Source of the DNA: an uncultured Oscillospiraceae bacterium
GTDB lineage: Bacteria; Bacillota; Clostridia; UBA1381
Assembly (NCBI GenBank): GCA_945876665.1
Contig: CAMCPC010000025.1
Coordinates: 1-10,326, forward strand
Direction of reading: 5' to 3'
Length of the DNA: 10,326 nt
A model generated the notes under the pieces. It was not told the DNA's origin. It did no database searches and saw nothing but the letters and a program-made list of their open reading frames with translations. How positions within the stretch are numbered: position 1 is the stretch's first letter; every line of letters starts with the position of its first letter. Positions 4,994 through 10,326 of this stretch are shown piece by piece. A program made the translations under genes and the position numbers.

Positions 4994-6166
4994 ATGGCAC
5001 AGGTATTTTGCCCTGAATGTGGTAATTCGATAACAGTGGAAAATACAAAGCAATTTTGTTTTTGCACTCAATGCGGAACGAAAATTGATATATCCAATCG
5101 TACAGCATCCGCAGCAAATGTTACAGCAGAACAGTCATTTCCTGACAATTCGGATAATTCCAATCAGGAAGAAAATTATCTTGAAGAAAAGCTGAAAGAG
5201 GTCGAATTTTATTATAAATTAAGTTATGAAAAAAAGGAATATGCCAATGCAGAAAATCAGCCGACCTATTACGTAAAAGCACAGGATATTTTAGTGGACT
5301 TATCGGGAGAATATGAGGACGATTATCGTATATGGTGGTATTTGTCCAAGCCTGTGGATTATATGTGTACAGAGTTTGTGCCGGCATGCCGGCATTATGA
5401 AATGAATGAAATGTATTTCCAAAAGGCTTTGGATGCGGCAAAAATTGCGGACAAGATGGAAATAATAAGAATTCATGATGAATACATAGAGCGTAAAAAG
5501 AATTATTTTAATCAGATAGAAGAACAAGAACATCAGCGTATTGAAAAGGAAAAGGCGGAAAGAGAAAAGCGTGAACAGGAGGAGCACGAAAAGCTGCGGC
5601 AGGAAAAAGAAAAGCGTGAACAGGAGGAACGCGAAAAACAGCAGCAGGAAGAAAAAGCCGCCAAAGAGCGGGCAGAACGCGAAAGAATCGAAAAAGAGGA
5701 AAGAGAAAAACAAGCGCAGTTAACAGCCAAGGAAGAACAGGAAATATACGAAAAGGAAATACAGCCACTAAATTATGCCTTGTGGGAGGATTTCAACAAC
5801 AAGAATTATGAAAAAATTGATGGAGTATATTTTTCGTATACAGATGAAAAGTCCGATATTATTACTGTTGTGATAAAAAAGATTTCAAATATGCTTCATC
5901 TGATTGCATACAAAAAGCTGGCGCAGAATAACACTTTGTATAATATGCAGACTATTACAGTTAAAATGGATAACAGAGGAACTATCACCGGCTTTGATAA
6001 TAAACCGATTGTACTTATGTCGAACGGCAGTATAATTAATATACATTACGGCATCAATAAAACACTTAAAGTCAATGTATTTGATTTGGTTGCCGATGCC
6101 GATTATATAGACTATATTTCAAAAATTGCAAAAAAACCATTGATAAAAAGTAAAATATTCAGATAG
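4994..6166 (+). CDS. Zinc-ribbon protein with charged coiled coil
   Basis: This 390-residue, probably cytoplasmic protein is not a named family that I recognise. Residues 6-27 form a zinc ribbon (C6xxC9 and C24xxC27). A polar Ser/Asn/Glu-rich linker follows (about 33-60). Residues 62-160 look helical and TPR-like (KLKEVEFYYKLSYEKKEYAN, MYFQKALDAAKIADKMEII). Residues 163-255 are a long Glu/Lys/Arg coiled coil (ERKKNYFNQIEEQEHQRIEK, REKREQEEHEKLRQEKEKRE). The last 130 residues are mixed strand and helix. Inside the coil a 20-base sequence recurs exactly at 5564-5583 and 5609-5628, a 15-residue period that suggests growth by slippage. The gene starts 13 bases after the SPFH gene, with AAGGTGG as the ribosome site. 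The zinc ribbon may pair with those of the SPFH protein, making this a scaffold or adaptor. Confidence 0.78.
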   Translation: MAQVFCPECGNSITVENTKQFCFCTQCGTKIDISNRTASAANVTAEQSFPDNSDNSNQEENYLEEKLKEVEFYYKLSYEKKEYANAENQPTYYVKAQDILVDLSGEYEDDYRIWWYLSKPVDYMCTEFVPACRHYEMNEMYFQKALDAAKIADKMEIIRIHDEYIERKKNYFNQIEEQEHQRIEKEKAEREKREQEEHEKLRQEKEKREQEEREKQQQEEKAAKERAERERIEKEEREKQAQLTAKEEQEIYEKEIQPLNYALWEDFNNKNYEKIDGVYFSYTDEKSDIITVVIKKISNMLHLIAYKKLAQNNTLYNMQTITVKMDNRGTITGFDNKPIVLMSNGSIINIHYGINKTLKVNVFDLVADADYIDYISKIAKKPLIKSKIFR

Positions 6167-6177
6167 GGGGATACAGT

Positions 6178-6849
6178 GTGAAAGCATCAGAAACAAAATG
6201 TCCTAATTGCGGAGCGCCGTTTGAAGCTCCCATATCGGCAAATCGCAGGGAGTGTGCTTATTGCGGAGGCGTTTTTAATATTGATGTTAATATATCGAAA
6301 ACACAAACCCGAATATGTGATACGGAACTTCCTGCTCAAAAATTATTAAAAATAAATAAGAATAAAACTTTTAAAGAAAAAGCGATGCAGTCATTTGAAA
6401 TGCTGTGCGGCTGTTTAAATGAAAACTATATCTTTGAGGACTATATGGATTTATTTAAAAAAATGGCAGATTCAAATGAATATATTGCAACCCCGACTGT
6501 TCATAAGGATTTGTTAAATAAGGTGTGCGCCAAAGCATCGATTTCTTCTAATGAAAGAGCCGTCTTCTGGAACTCTAACGGAATAATCTCCAAATCCAAA
6601 TCCGGAGTGTTGCTTACAGACAGAAACATCTATTTTATTACAAAAATAGGATTTAAAAAAATGTCTTACGGTGATGTTAAGTCTATAGATACGTTACAAT
6701 ATGGAAATGTATGGTGTTTTAATAAAGACATCAATTTATGTATTGACAATGTTGGATGTACCGACAAACAATTGGGTATCATTTTAGCATTTATATGCAC
6801 AAGAACCCGCGACTTTAATATGAAAGGATACAAGATTACTGTGGGTTAG
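6178..6849 (+). CDS. Zinc-ribbon and PH-like domain protein, GTG start
   Basis: This 223-residue protein opens with a zinc ribbon (C8PNC11 and C26AYC29, residues 8-30). A helical middle follows at 48-125 (KTFKEKAMQSFEMLCGCLNE, YEDYMDLFKKM-like). A PH-like domain lies at about 125-210: ERAVFWNSNG, then SGVLLTDRNIYFITKIGFKK and MSYGDVKSIDTL. The block GxLLTDxxIYFI followed by a strand pair and a YxDVKSI motif is typical of bacterial PH-like (YokE-type) domains. The GTG start is seven bases after AGGGGG and only 11 bases after the preceding stop, so coupling is likely. It is the third zinc-ribbon protein and the second PH-like protein of the operon. No membrane helix is visible. Confidence 0.76.
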   Translation: MKASETKCPNCGAPFEAPISANRRECAYCGGVFNIDVNISKTQTRICDTELPAQKLLKINKNKTFKEKAMQSFEMLCGCLNENYIFEDYMDLFKKMADSNEYIATPTVHKDLLNKVCAKASISSNERAVFWNSNGIISKSKSGVLLTDRNIYFITKIGFKKMSYGDVKSIDTLQYGNVWCFNKDINLCIDNVGCTDKQLGIILAFICTRTRDFNMKGYKITVG

Positions 6850-6858
6850 GAGGAAAAT

Positions 6859-7515
6859 ATGAAAAGACATTTAAAAACAACAGGGATTATATGTGCAATA
6901 TTATTAATTGTATTATCAGTTATATTTTTTACTGTGCAGCGGGAAATAACACCCGTATTTGTAACAGGATACATATTTTTGGTAATAAGTATAGCGGCAC
7001 AGCTATTGCCGGCAATATTATGTGATAATAAACCGGATTTAGAGTTTTTATATGCTTCGGAGTTTATAATATGCTTAATATACTTTGTATTGCAGCTTAT
7101 AATCAGTATAATTGCGTTATTGTCCGAAAGTATGTCTGTGACAGCCATATTGATTTGCGAGTCGGTATTGACAGGCATTTTTGCAATAGTCATGTTGGTA
7201 ATGCGCGTATCAGTAAGGCATATAAATCAAGGAGAATCAAGCAGCGCATATAATTTCATGGAGAAGGCACAAAGGGAAATTAAACTGCTTATGCTCCAAA
7301 CAACAGATGATACTCTGAAAAATGATTTTGCTCAGCTTATGAATGATATGGCTTGGGGCAGAACGAATCCGGAAAGCTTACAGACAGAAAAAGGTATTAT
7401 GTCTGTCCTGCAAAAAATGAAGGACACAATAAGCAATAATAAACTGTTGGAATCGCAGCAGCTTATGACAGAGCTTAAGACCTTGGTACAAAAAAGAAAT
7501 ATACTGTGCGGATAA
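6859..7515 (+). CDS. Four-helix membrane protein with cytoplasmic C-terminal domain
   Basis: This 218-residue protein is not recognised as a named family. Four membrane helices are clear at about 8-26, 33-55, 66-88 and 94-116, with a basic N-terminus (MKRHLK) and VMRVSVRH after the fourth helix, so both ends should face the cytoplasm. Residues 120-218 are soluble and helical (FMEKAQREIKLLMLQTTDDT, IMSVLQKMKDTISNNKLLES, QQLMTELKTLVQKRN), possibly a helical bundle. The ATG is preceded by TTAGGAGG that overlaps the stop of the previous gene, nine bases away. It likely gives the operon's soluble zinc-ribbon proteins a membrane anchor; that is inference from context. Confidence 0.75.
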   Translation: MKRHLKTTGIICAILLIVLSVIFFTVQREITPVFVTGYIFLVISIAAQLLPAILCDNKPDLEFLYASEFIICLIYFVLQLIISIIALLSESMSVTAILICESVLTGIFAIVMLVMRVSVRHINQGESSSAYNFMEKAQREIKLLMLQTTDDTLKNDFAQLMNDMAWGRTNPESLQTEKGIMSVLQKMKDTISNNKLLESQQLMTELKTLVQKRNILCG

Positions 7516-7526
7516 GGAGAAAAAAC

Positions 7527-8156
7527 ATGGAATTTAACATAAAAACGATGAAAATGAGAGCAAATGCTCTTATAAAGGCAACCAAACCAAACCCTGCTAT
7601 CGCTACCCTGATTTTGATGGCATTCGCTTATGCAATAAGTATAATCTTATTTACAATGATGACGTTGGATAGCATTAATGTGGTTTTGTCAGTGATATTG
7701 ATTATATTATCTTTACTGAAAATTTTTGTGGATATAGGCTATTCGTGGTATACGCTCGGTGTTTCGCGTGAGGAAAATCCTTCCGTAGGGATCATGTTTC
7801 AGCCTCTTACAAAAATATCAATCAAAGCATTTATTGCTGTAATAATTAAAAATATTATTATATGCGTATTTTCAACATTTTTTTATGCGCCGGGAATTAT
7901 AGCATTCTATTGGTTCAGACCGTTGTATTTTATAGCAAAGGACAACCCTGAAATGTCTGTGTTTAAAATGCTGTCAACCAGTATAAAGATGATGAAGGGC
8001 AATAAAATGACATGGTTTAAGCTTGACATTTCATTTATTGTATGGTTTATAATCAATATTGCAACATTCGGATTGTTCAATATATATTCGCTGCAAAGAG
8101 TTTCAACTGCGTATGCGGAATTGTATGATTTTATTAAAGATCAATCACAAAATTAA
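7527..8156 (+). CDS. DUF975 family integral membrane protein
   Basis: Last gene of the operon; 209 residues. DUF975 proteins are polytopic membrane proteins of unknown function, common in Firmicutes. Helices are seen at about 24-46, 51-71, 100-126 and 167-188. Family features are YSWYTLGVSREENPSVG (72-88), YAPGIIAFYWFRPLYFIAKD (120-139), then MSVFKMLSTSIKMMKGNKMT (143-162) and the aromatic stretch WFKLDISFIVWFIINIATFG (163-182). A slightly longer reading from 7506 overlaps the previous gene. I chose the ATG at 7527, six bases after AAGGAGA. No good terminator follows within 90 bases; the hairpin at 8253-8280 is the first candidate. Confidence 0.85.
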   Translation: MEFNIKTMKMRANALIKATKPNPAIATLILMAFAYAISIILFTMMTLDSINVVLSVILIILSLLKIFVDIGYSWYTLGVSREENPSVGIMFQPLTKISIKAFIAVIIKNIIICVFSTFFYAPGIIAFYWFRPLYFIAKDNPEMSVFKMLSTSIKMMKGNKMTWFKLDISFIVWFIINIATFGLFNIYSLQRVSTAYAELYDFIKDQSQN

Positions 8157-8242
8157 ATAAATAACAAAGCGTTTAATGCTATTATCAAAAACATCAGAAA
8201 TGGAATAATATTTTACACAAATAACCTCCCGTCGGAATAGTA

Positions 8243-8248
8243 TATAAT
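8243..8248 (+). promoter_or_regulatory. Possible -10 box for the DUF3343/desulfurase pair
   Basis: TATAAT lies at 8243-8248, about 65 bases before the DUF3343 start, but no convincing -35 box stands at 16-18 bases. If used, the transcript would begin at or within the foot of the hairpin at 8253-8280. Confidence 0.35.
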
Positions 8249-8252
8249 AAGG

Positions 8253-8280
8253 AAGAAGCAAGGAATTCTCCTTGCTTCTT
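8253..8280 (+). terminator. Perfect 12-bp hairpin: weak terminator or 5' leader stem
   Basis: AAGAAGCAAGGA (8253-8264) and TCCTTGCTTCTT (8269-8280) pair perfectly around ATTC. The stem is strong, but the tail (TCAGTTATAT) has few T beyond the stem. It could end the membrane operon, or stand at the 5' end of the next mRNA if the -10 at 8243 is used. Confidence 0.5.
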
Positions 8281-8313
8281 TCAGTTATATAGAAGCCGAG
8301 AGGAGTGAAAGTT

Positions 8314-8568
8314 ATGTATATAATAGTTGGTTCAGCAACCACTGCCGAAAGACTTAAAAAGGCTGTGGAAAAAAATGTGGGATTTCCTGCATATGTGGTG
8401 CATACGCCCGCGGCTATTAATAAAGGCGGCTGTTCTTACTCCGTGCGTCTTGACGACCGCGCGCTTGATGAAATAAGAATGATAGCTGCTGAAACCGGAA
8501 TTTCTGTTAAAAGGATTTATATAGAAAAAACTGAAAATGGGGAGCGTGTGTACCATGCTGTATCTTGA
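8314..8568 (+). CDS. DUF3343 protein (putative Se/S carrier-like)
   Basis: This 84-residue protein opens YIIVGSATTAERLKKAVEKN, has VHTPAAINKGGCSYSVRLDD in the middle, and ends in a short strand-helix segment (ISVKRIYIEK). This is the DUF3343 pattern: GxxxxAxxAExLLK, TPxxIxxGCGY, and one conserved Cys (here in GGCSYS). Published comparative genomics places DUF3343 proteins with EF2568-type cysteine desulfurases and selenium-dependent molybdenum hydroxylase maturation genes, where the Cys may carry Se or S. A GTG at 8305 could also serve as start, but it lies within the AGGAGTG ribosome site; the ATG at 8314 is eight bases after AGGAG. The 3' end overlaps the desulfurase gene by 14 bases, so the two are coupled. 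Confidence 0.82.
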   Translation: MYIIVGSATTAERLKKAVEKNVGFPAYVVHTPAAINKGGCSYSVRLDDRALDEIRMIAAETGISVKRIYIEKTENGERVYHAVS

Positions 8569-9676
8569 TAACGCTGCTACAACATTAAAAAAACCGCTTG
8601 CGGTATATACACAGCTGATAAAGAGTACAATATTCAGCAGCTCAAACGCGGGCAGAGGCAGTCACAAAAAAAGCATGGAAGCCGTGCGCGCAATAGTGGA
8701 CACACAGGATTTGATTGCACAGCTTTTTAATATTCCCAAACCGCAGAATGTCGTGTTTACTCAGAATGCGACATATGCGCTCAATACAGCTATATTTGGT
8801 ACAGTGCGTGACGGCGGACATATCGTTGTAACGGCAATGGACCATAACAGCGTGCTTCGCCCTGCGTTTTTGTTGGGTAATTGTACGGTAGTCGGTGCAG
8901 ATGAGAACGGATATGTGCGCGCCAAGGACGTGGAAAAGGCTATAAGAGAGGACACGGAGCTGATTGTCTGCACACATGCCTCCAACGTATGCGGAACGAT
9001 ACAGCCCGTTTATGAAATAGGACGTATGGCGAAAAAGCACGGGATACCGTTTCTCATAGATGCTGCCCAGACTGCCGGCTGCCTGACGGTGGACGCAGTG
9101 AAAATGAATGCGGATATGATAGCATTTTCGGGACATAAGGGGCTTATGGGACCGCTCGGGACAGGAGGGCTTTATATGAAAAATCCCGAAAAGGTATTTC
9201 CGTTAGCGGTGGGAGGCACAGGAAGTAACTCGGAAAGCCTTATTCAGCCCGAATTTATGCCGGACAGATTTCATAGCGGTACAATGAATACTCCCGGAAT
9301 TGCGGCATTGGGCAAGGGAGTGAAGTATGTTCTCAGATACGGTGCGGAGGCGATAGGCAGGTATGAAAAAGCACTGGCAGAACGATTTAAGGAAAATCTG
9401 ATGAATATGGATAATGTAACGGTTTACGGAAGTGATAACAGCGTTGCTACGGTTGCGTTTAATGTAGGTAACCTTGGCAGTGAGGAGGTTTTTGAACGTT
9501 TCGGCGGACGAGTTGCAGTACGTGCGGGATACCATTGTGCGCCGCTTGCCCATAGAGCGCTTGGCACAAGTGACAGGGGAGTGGTGAGAGCATCGTTTGG
9601 AGTATTTAACAGTAAAAATGATGTTTCAAAAATGACCGATTATGTGTATCGCATAAGTAAGGATTTAAAGGGATAG
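8555..9676 (+). CDS. Cysteine desulfurase-like class V aminotransferase, EF2568 type
   Basis: This 373-residue PLP enzyme of the NifS/CsdB-like group would remove S (or Se) from cysteine (or selenocysteine). Motifs in order: N-terminal YLDNAATTLKKP (3-14), SNAGRGSHKKS, the substrate-region FTQNATYALN, ATDHN-like TAMDHNSVLRP, DAAQTAG (PLP-binding D169), AFSGHKGLMGPLGTGG (Schiff-base K195), FHSGTMNTPG, and the active-site loop RAGYHCAPLAHRALGTSD (C328), then VRASFGVFNS. All key residues are present, so it should be active. The family TIGR01977-like (Enterococcus EF2568) is linked with selenium-dependent molybdenum hydroxylases. A reading from 8537 is possible, but the ATG at 8555 directly gives the family start MLYLDNAATT, with GGGGAG ten bases before. 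No selD or molybdenum hydroxylase gene is visible in the window. Confidence 0.92.
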   Translation: MLYLDNAATTLKKPLAVYTQLIKSTIFSSSNAGRGSHKKSMEAVRAIVDTQDLIAQLFNIPKPQNVVFTQNATYALNTAIFGTVRDGGHIVVTAMDHNSVLRPAFLLGNCTVVGADENGYVRAKDVEKAIREDTELIVCTHASNVCGTIQPVYEIGRMAKKHGIPFLIDAAQTAGCLTVDAVKMNADMIAFSGHKGLMGPLGTGGLYMKNPEKVFPLAVGGTGSNSESLIQPEFMPDRFHSGTMNTPGIAALGKGVKYVLRYGAEAIGRYEKALAERFKENLMNMDNVTVYGSDNSVATVAFNVGNLGSEEVFERFGGRVAVRAGYHCAPLAHRALGTSDRGVVRASFGVFNSKNDVSKMTDYVYRISKDLKG

Positions 9677-9689
9677 ATTATTCTATCCC
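9670..9689 (+). terminator. Weak hairpin at the end of the desulfurase gene
   Basis: GGGATAG (9670-9676, ending in the stop codon) pairs with CTATCCC (9683-9689) around ATTATT. There is no T run after it (ATACATAAAC), so it may protect the 3' end or act with Rho more than terminate by itself. Confidence 0.4.
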
Positions 9690-9736
9690 ATACATAAACG
9701 TGCAGAAATTAGGAGATAATATTTTTGAAAAAACTA

Positions 9737-9765
9737 TTGACAAATACTGTTGATTCTGATATAAT
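9737..9765 (+). promoter_or_regulatory. Perfect consensus promoter of the tRNA operon
   Basis: TTGACA (9737-9742), a 17-base spacer and TATAAT (9760-9765), with an extended -10 TG at 9757-9758. The first tRNA begins 39 bases later, which leaves a short 5' leader to be removed by RNase P. Confidence 0.9.
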
Positions 9766-9804
9766 AATGCAAGTCGGTTGATGGTATGACTGATAAAACT
9801 ATAT

Positions 9805-9878
<74 letters not shown>

Positions 9879-9882
9879 ATAT

Positions 9883-9959
9883 GTGTCTGTAGCTCAGTTG
9901 GATAGAGCAATTGCCTTCTAAGCAATGGGCCGGGGGTTCGAATCCCTCCAGACACGCCA
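9883..9959 (+). tRNA. tRNA-Arg (anticodon TCT)
   Basis: The 77-base tRNA has the acceptor GTGTCTG pairing with CAGACAC, discriminator G and encoded CCA. The anticodon arm ATTGC/GCAAT encloses CTTCTAA, giving TCT. It is only four bases from tRNA-Gly and reads AGA, an abundant Arg codon in AT-rich genomes. Confidence 0.96.
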
Positions 9960-9960
9960 A

Positions 9961-9984
9961 AACATTTTTATTTTTAAAAATGTT
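9961..9984. repeat. AT-rich perfect hairpin between tRNA-Arg and tRNA-His
   Basis: AACATTTTTA (9961-9970) and TAAAAATGTT (9975-9984) are perfect complements around TTTT. It starts one base after the mature end of tRNA-Arg. It may be a processing or partial termination signal in the tRNA transcript. Confidence 0.55.
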
Positions 9985-9986
9985 AA

Positions 9987-10009
9987 GTGGGAGTTAAATT
10001 TACTGCCAC
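9987..10009. repeat. Second inverted repeat in the tRNA spacer
   Basis: GTGG (9987-9990) with CCAC (10006-10009), and AGT (9992-9994) with ACT (10002-10004), pair around an AT core with one G-G mismatch. It forms a second hairpin before tRNA-His. Function unknown. Confidence 0.35.
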
Positions 10010-10017
10010 CAAGCTAT

Positions 10018-10095
10018 GGTGGGTGTAGTTCAGTTGGTTAGAGCGTCAGTTTGTGGCACTGAATGTCGTGGGTTCGAATCCCACTACCCACCCCA
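10018..10095 (+). tRNA. tRNA-His (anticodon GTG)
   Basis: The acceptor GTGGGTG pairs with TACCCAC (one wobble), and an encoded G at position -1 (10018) faces discriminator C73, the identity pair of bacterial tRNA-His. The loop TTGTGGC gives anticodon GTG. CCA is encoded. Confidence 0.96.
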
Positions 10096-10127
10096 TTTTT
10101 TTTTGTTTAGTTGGAAAGTGATAGTAT

Positions 10128-10203
10128 GGGGATATAGCCAAGTCGGTAAGGCACCGGATTTTGATTCCGGCATGCGTAGGTTCGAGTCCTGCTATCCCTG
10201 CCA
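10128..10203 (+). tRNA. tRNA-Gln (anticodon TTG)
   Basis: The anticodon arm CCGGA/TCCGG encloses TTTTGAT, giving TTG. The T-arm GTAGG/CCTGC and encoded GCCA are present. With T8-A9 in their normal place the acceptor is GGGGATA against TATCCCT, so the first pair is a G1-T72 wobble in place of the usual T1-A72 of bacterial tRNA-Gln. Confidence 0.95.
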
Positions 10204-10212
10204 TTTTTATAC

Positions 10213-10288
10213 GGGCCATTAGCTCAGTCGGCAGAGCACTTGACTTTTAATCAAGTTGTCCGGGGTTCGAATCTCCGATGGCTCACCA
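10213..10288 (+). tRNA. tRNA-Lys (anticodon TTT)
   Basis: The acceptor GGGCCAT pairs with ATGGCTC (one wobble). The anticodon arm CTTGA/TCAAG encloses CTTTTAA, giving TTT. Discriminator A and CCA are encoded. It is the last gene of the operon visible, directly before the terminator. Confidence 0.96.
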
Positions 10289-10291
10289 AGT

Positions 10292-10326
10292 AAAAACCGC
10301 TTAAACACTGCGTTTAAGCGGTTTTT
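10292..10326 (+). terminator. Intrinsic terminator of the tRNA operon
   Basis: AAAAACCGCTTAAAC (10292-10306) and GTTTAAGCGGTTTTT (10312-10326) pair perfectly over 15 bases around ACTGC, and the right arm ends in a T run. The window ends inside the T run. Confidence 0.92.

Noticed and set aside
4781..5117. Antisense frames opposite the zinc-ribbon repeats
   Set aside because: They mirror the repetitive Cys/Gly/Glu codons of real zinc ribbons on the plus strand.
5300..5768. Several antisense frames rich in Phe, Leu and Ser opposite the coiled-coil gene
   Set aside because: They are the mirror of Glu/Lys codons of a long coiled coil; none has a ribosome site or family pattern.
8157..8313. Riboswitch or T-box upstream of the DUF3343 gene
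   Set aside because: Only one simple hairpin is present; no conserved T-box or aptamer sequence can be recognised in this short leader.
8642..9136. Long antisense frame inside the desulfurase gene
   Set aside because: The plus strand codes for an intact PLP enzyme with all motifs; the antisense frame has none.
10016..10222. Open frame across tRNA-His and tRNA-Gln
   Set aside because: It consists almost wholly of two tRNA genes read as protein.

Overview
The window looks like a chromosomal segment of a low-GC, Gram-positive anaerobe of the class Clostridia. Supporting signs are the AT-rich sequence, strong AGGAGG-type ribosome sites, textbook TTGACA-17-TATAAT promoters, tRNAs with encoded CCA, DUF975 and DUF3343 proteins, and an EF2568-type cysteine desulfurase homologue. 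The genus cannot be fixed from the sequence alone.

Region 1 (1-1560) is a decayed accessory zone. It holds the C-terminal remnant of an IS3-family transposase, a DinJ/RelB-YafQ type II toxin-antitoxin pair whose toxin is frameshifted in a run of seven A, two unrelated ends of DUF4143-type AAA ATPase genes (a C-terminal piece and, downstream, an N-terminal piece), a REP-like GC-rich hairpin, and a small array of 16-bp repeats in front of a good promoter that now leads only to a 30-codon stub.

Region 2 (1489-8156) is the most interesting part. A small XRE-like regulator (1569-2000) has its own promoter and terminator and is bracketed by a 16-bp inverted repeat. It converges with a membrane-anchored Hanks-type Ser/Thr kinase (2087-3256, minus) whose outer domain is TPR-like instead of PASTA. 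Divergent from the kinase is a six-gene operon: a PH-like membrane protein, an SPFH protein ending in three zinc ribbons, a zinc-ribbon/coiled-coil protein, a zinc-ribbon/PH-like protein, a four-helix membrane protein and a DUF975 membrane protein. The kinase/operon intergenic region carries a perfect consensus promoter for the kinase and two inverted repeats that may be operators. My inference is a kinase-controlled envelope-stress or membrane-scaffold module, analogous to but distinct from the PspA/YdjGHI system of Bacillus subtilis.

Region 3 (8157-9676) holds a two-gene overlapping unit: a DUF3343 protein (putative Se/S carrier-like) and a class V aminotransferase/cysteine desulfurase of the EF2568 type, both known from the neighbourhood of selenium-dependent molybdenum hydroxylase maturation genes.

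Region 4 (9690-10326) is a tRNA operon, Gly(TCC)-Arg(TCT)-His(GTG)-Gln(TTG)-Lys(TTT), with a perfect consensus promoter and a strong intrinsic terminator at the window edge.
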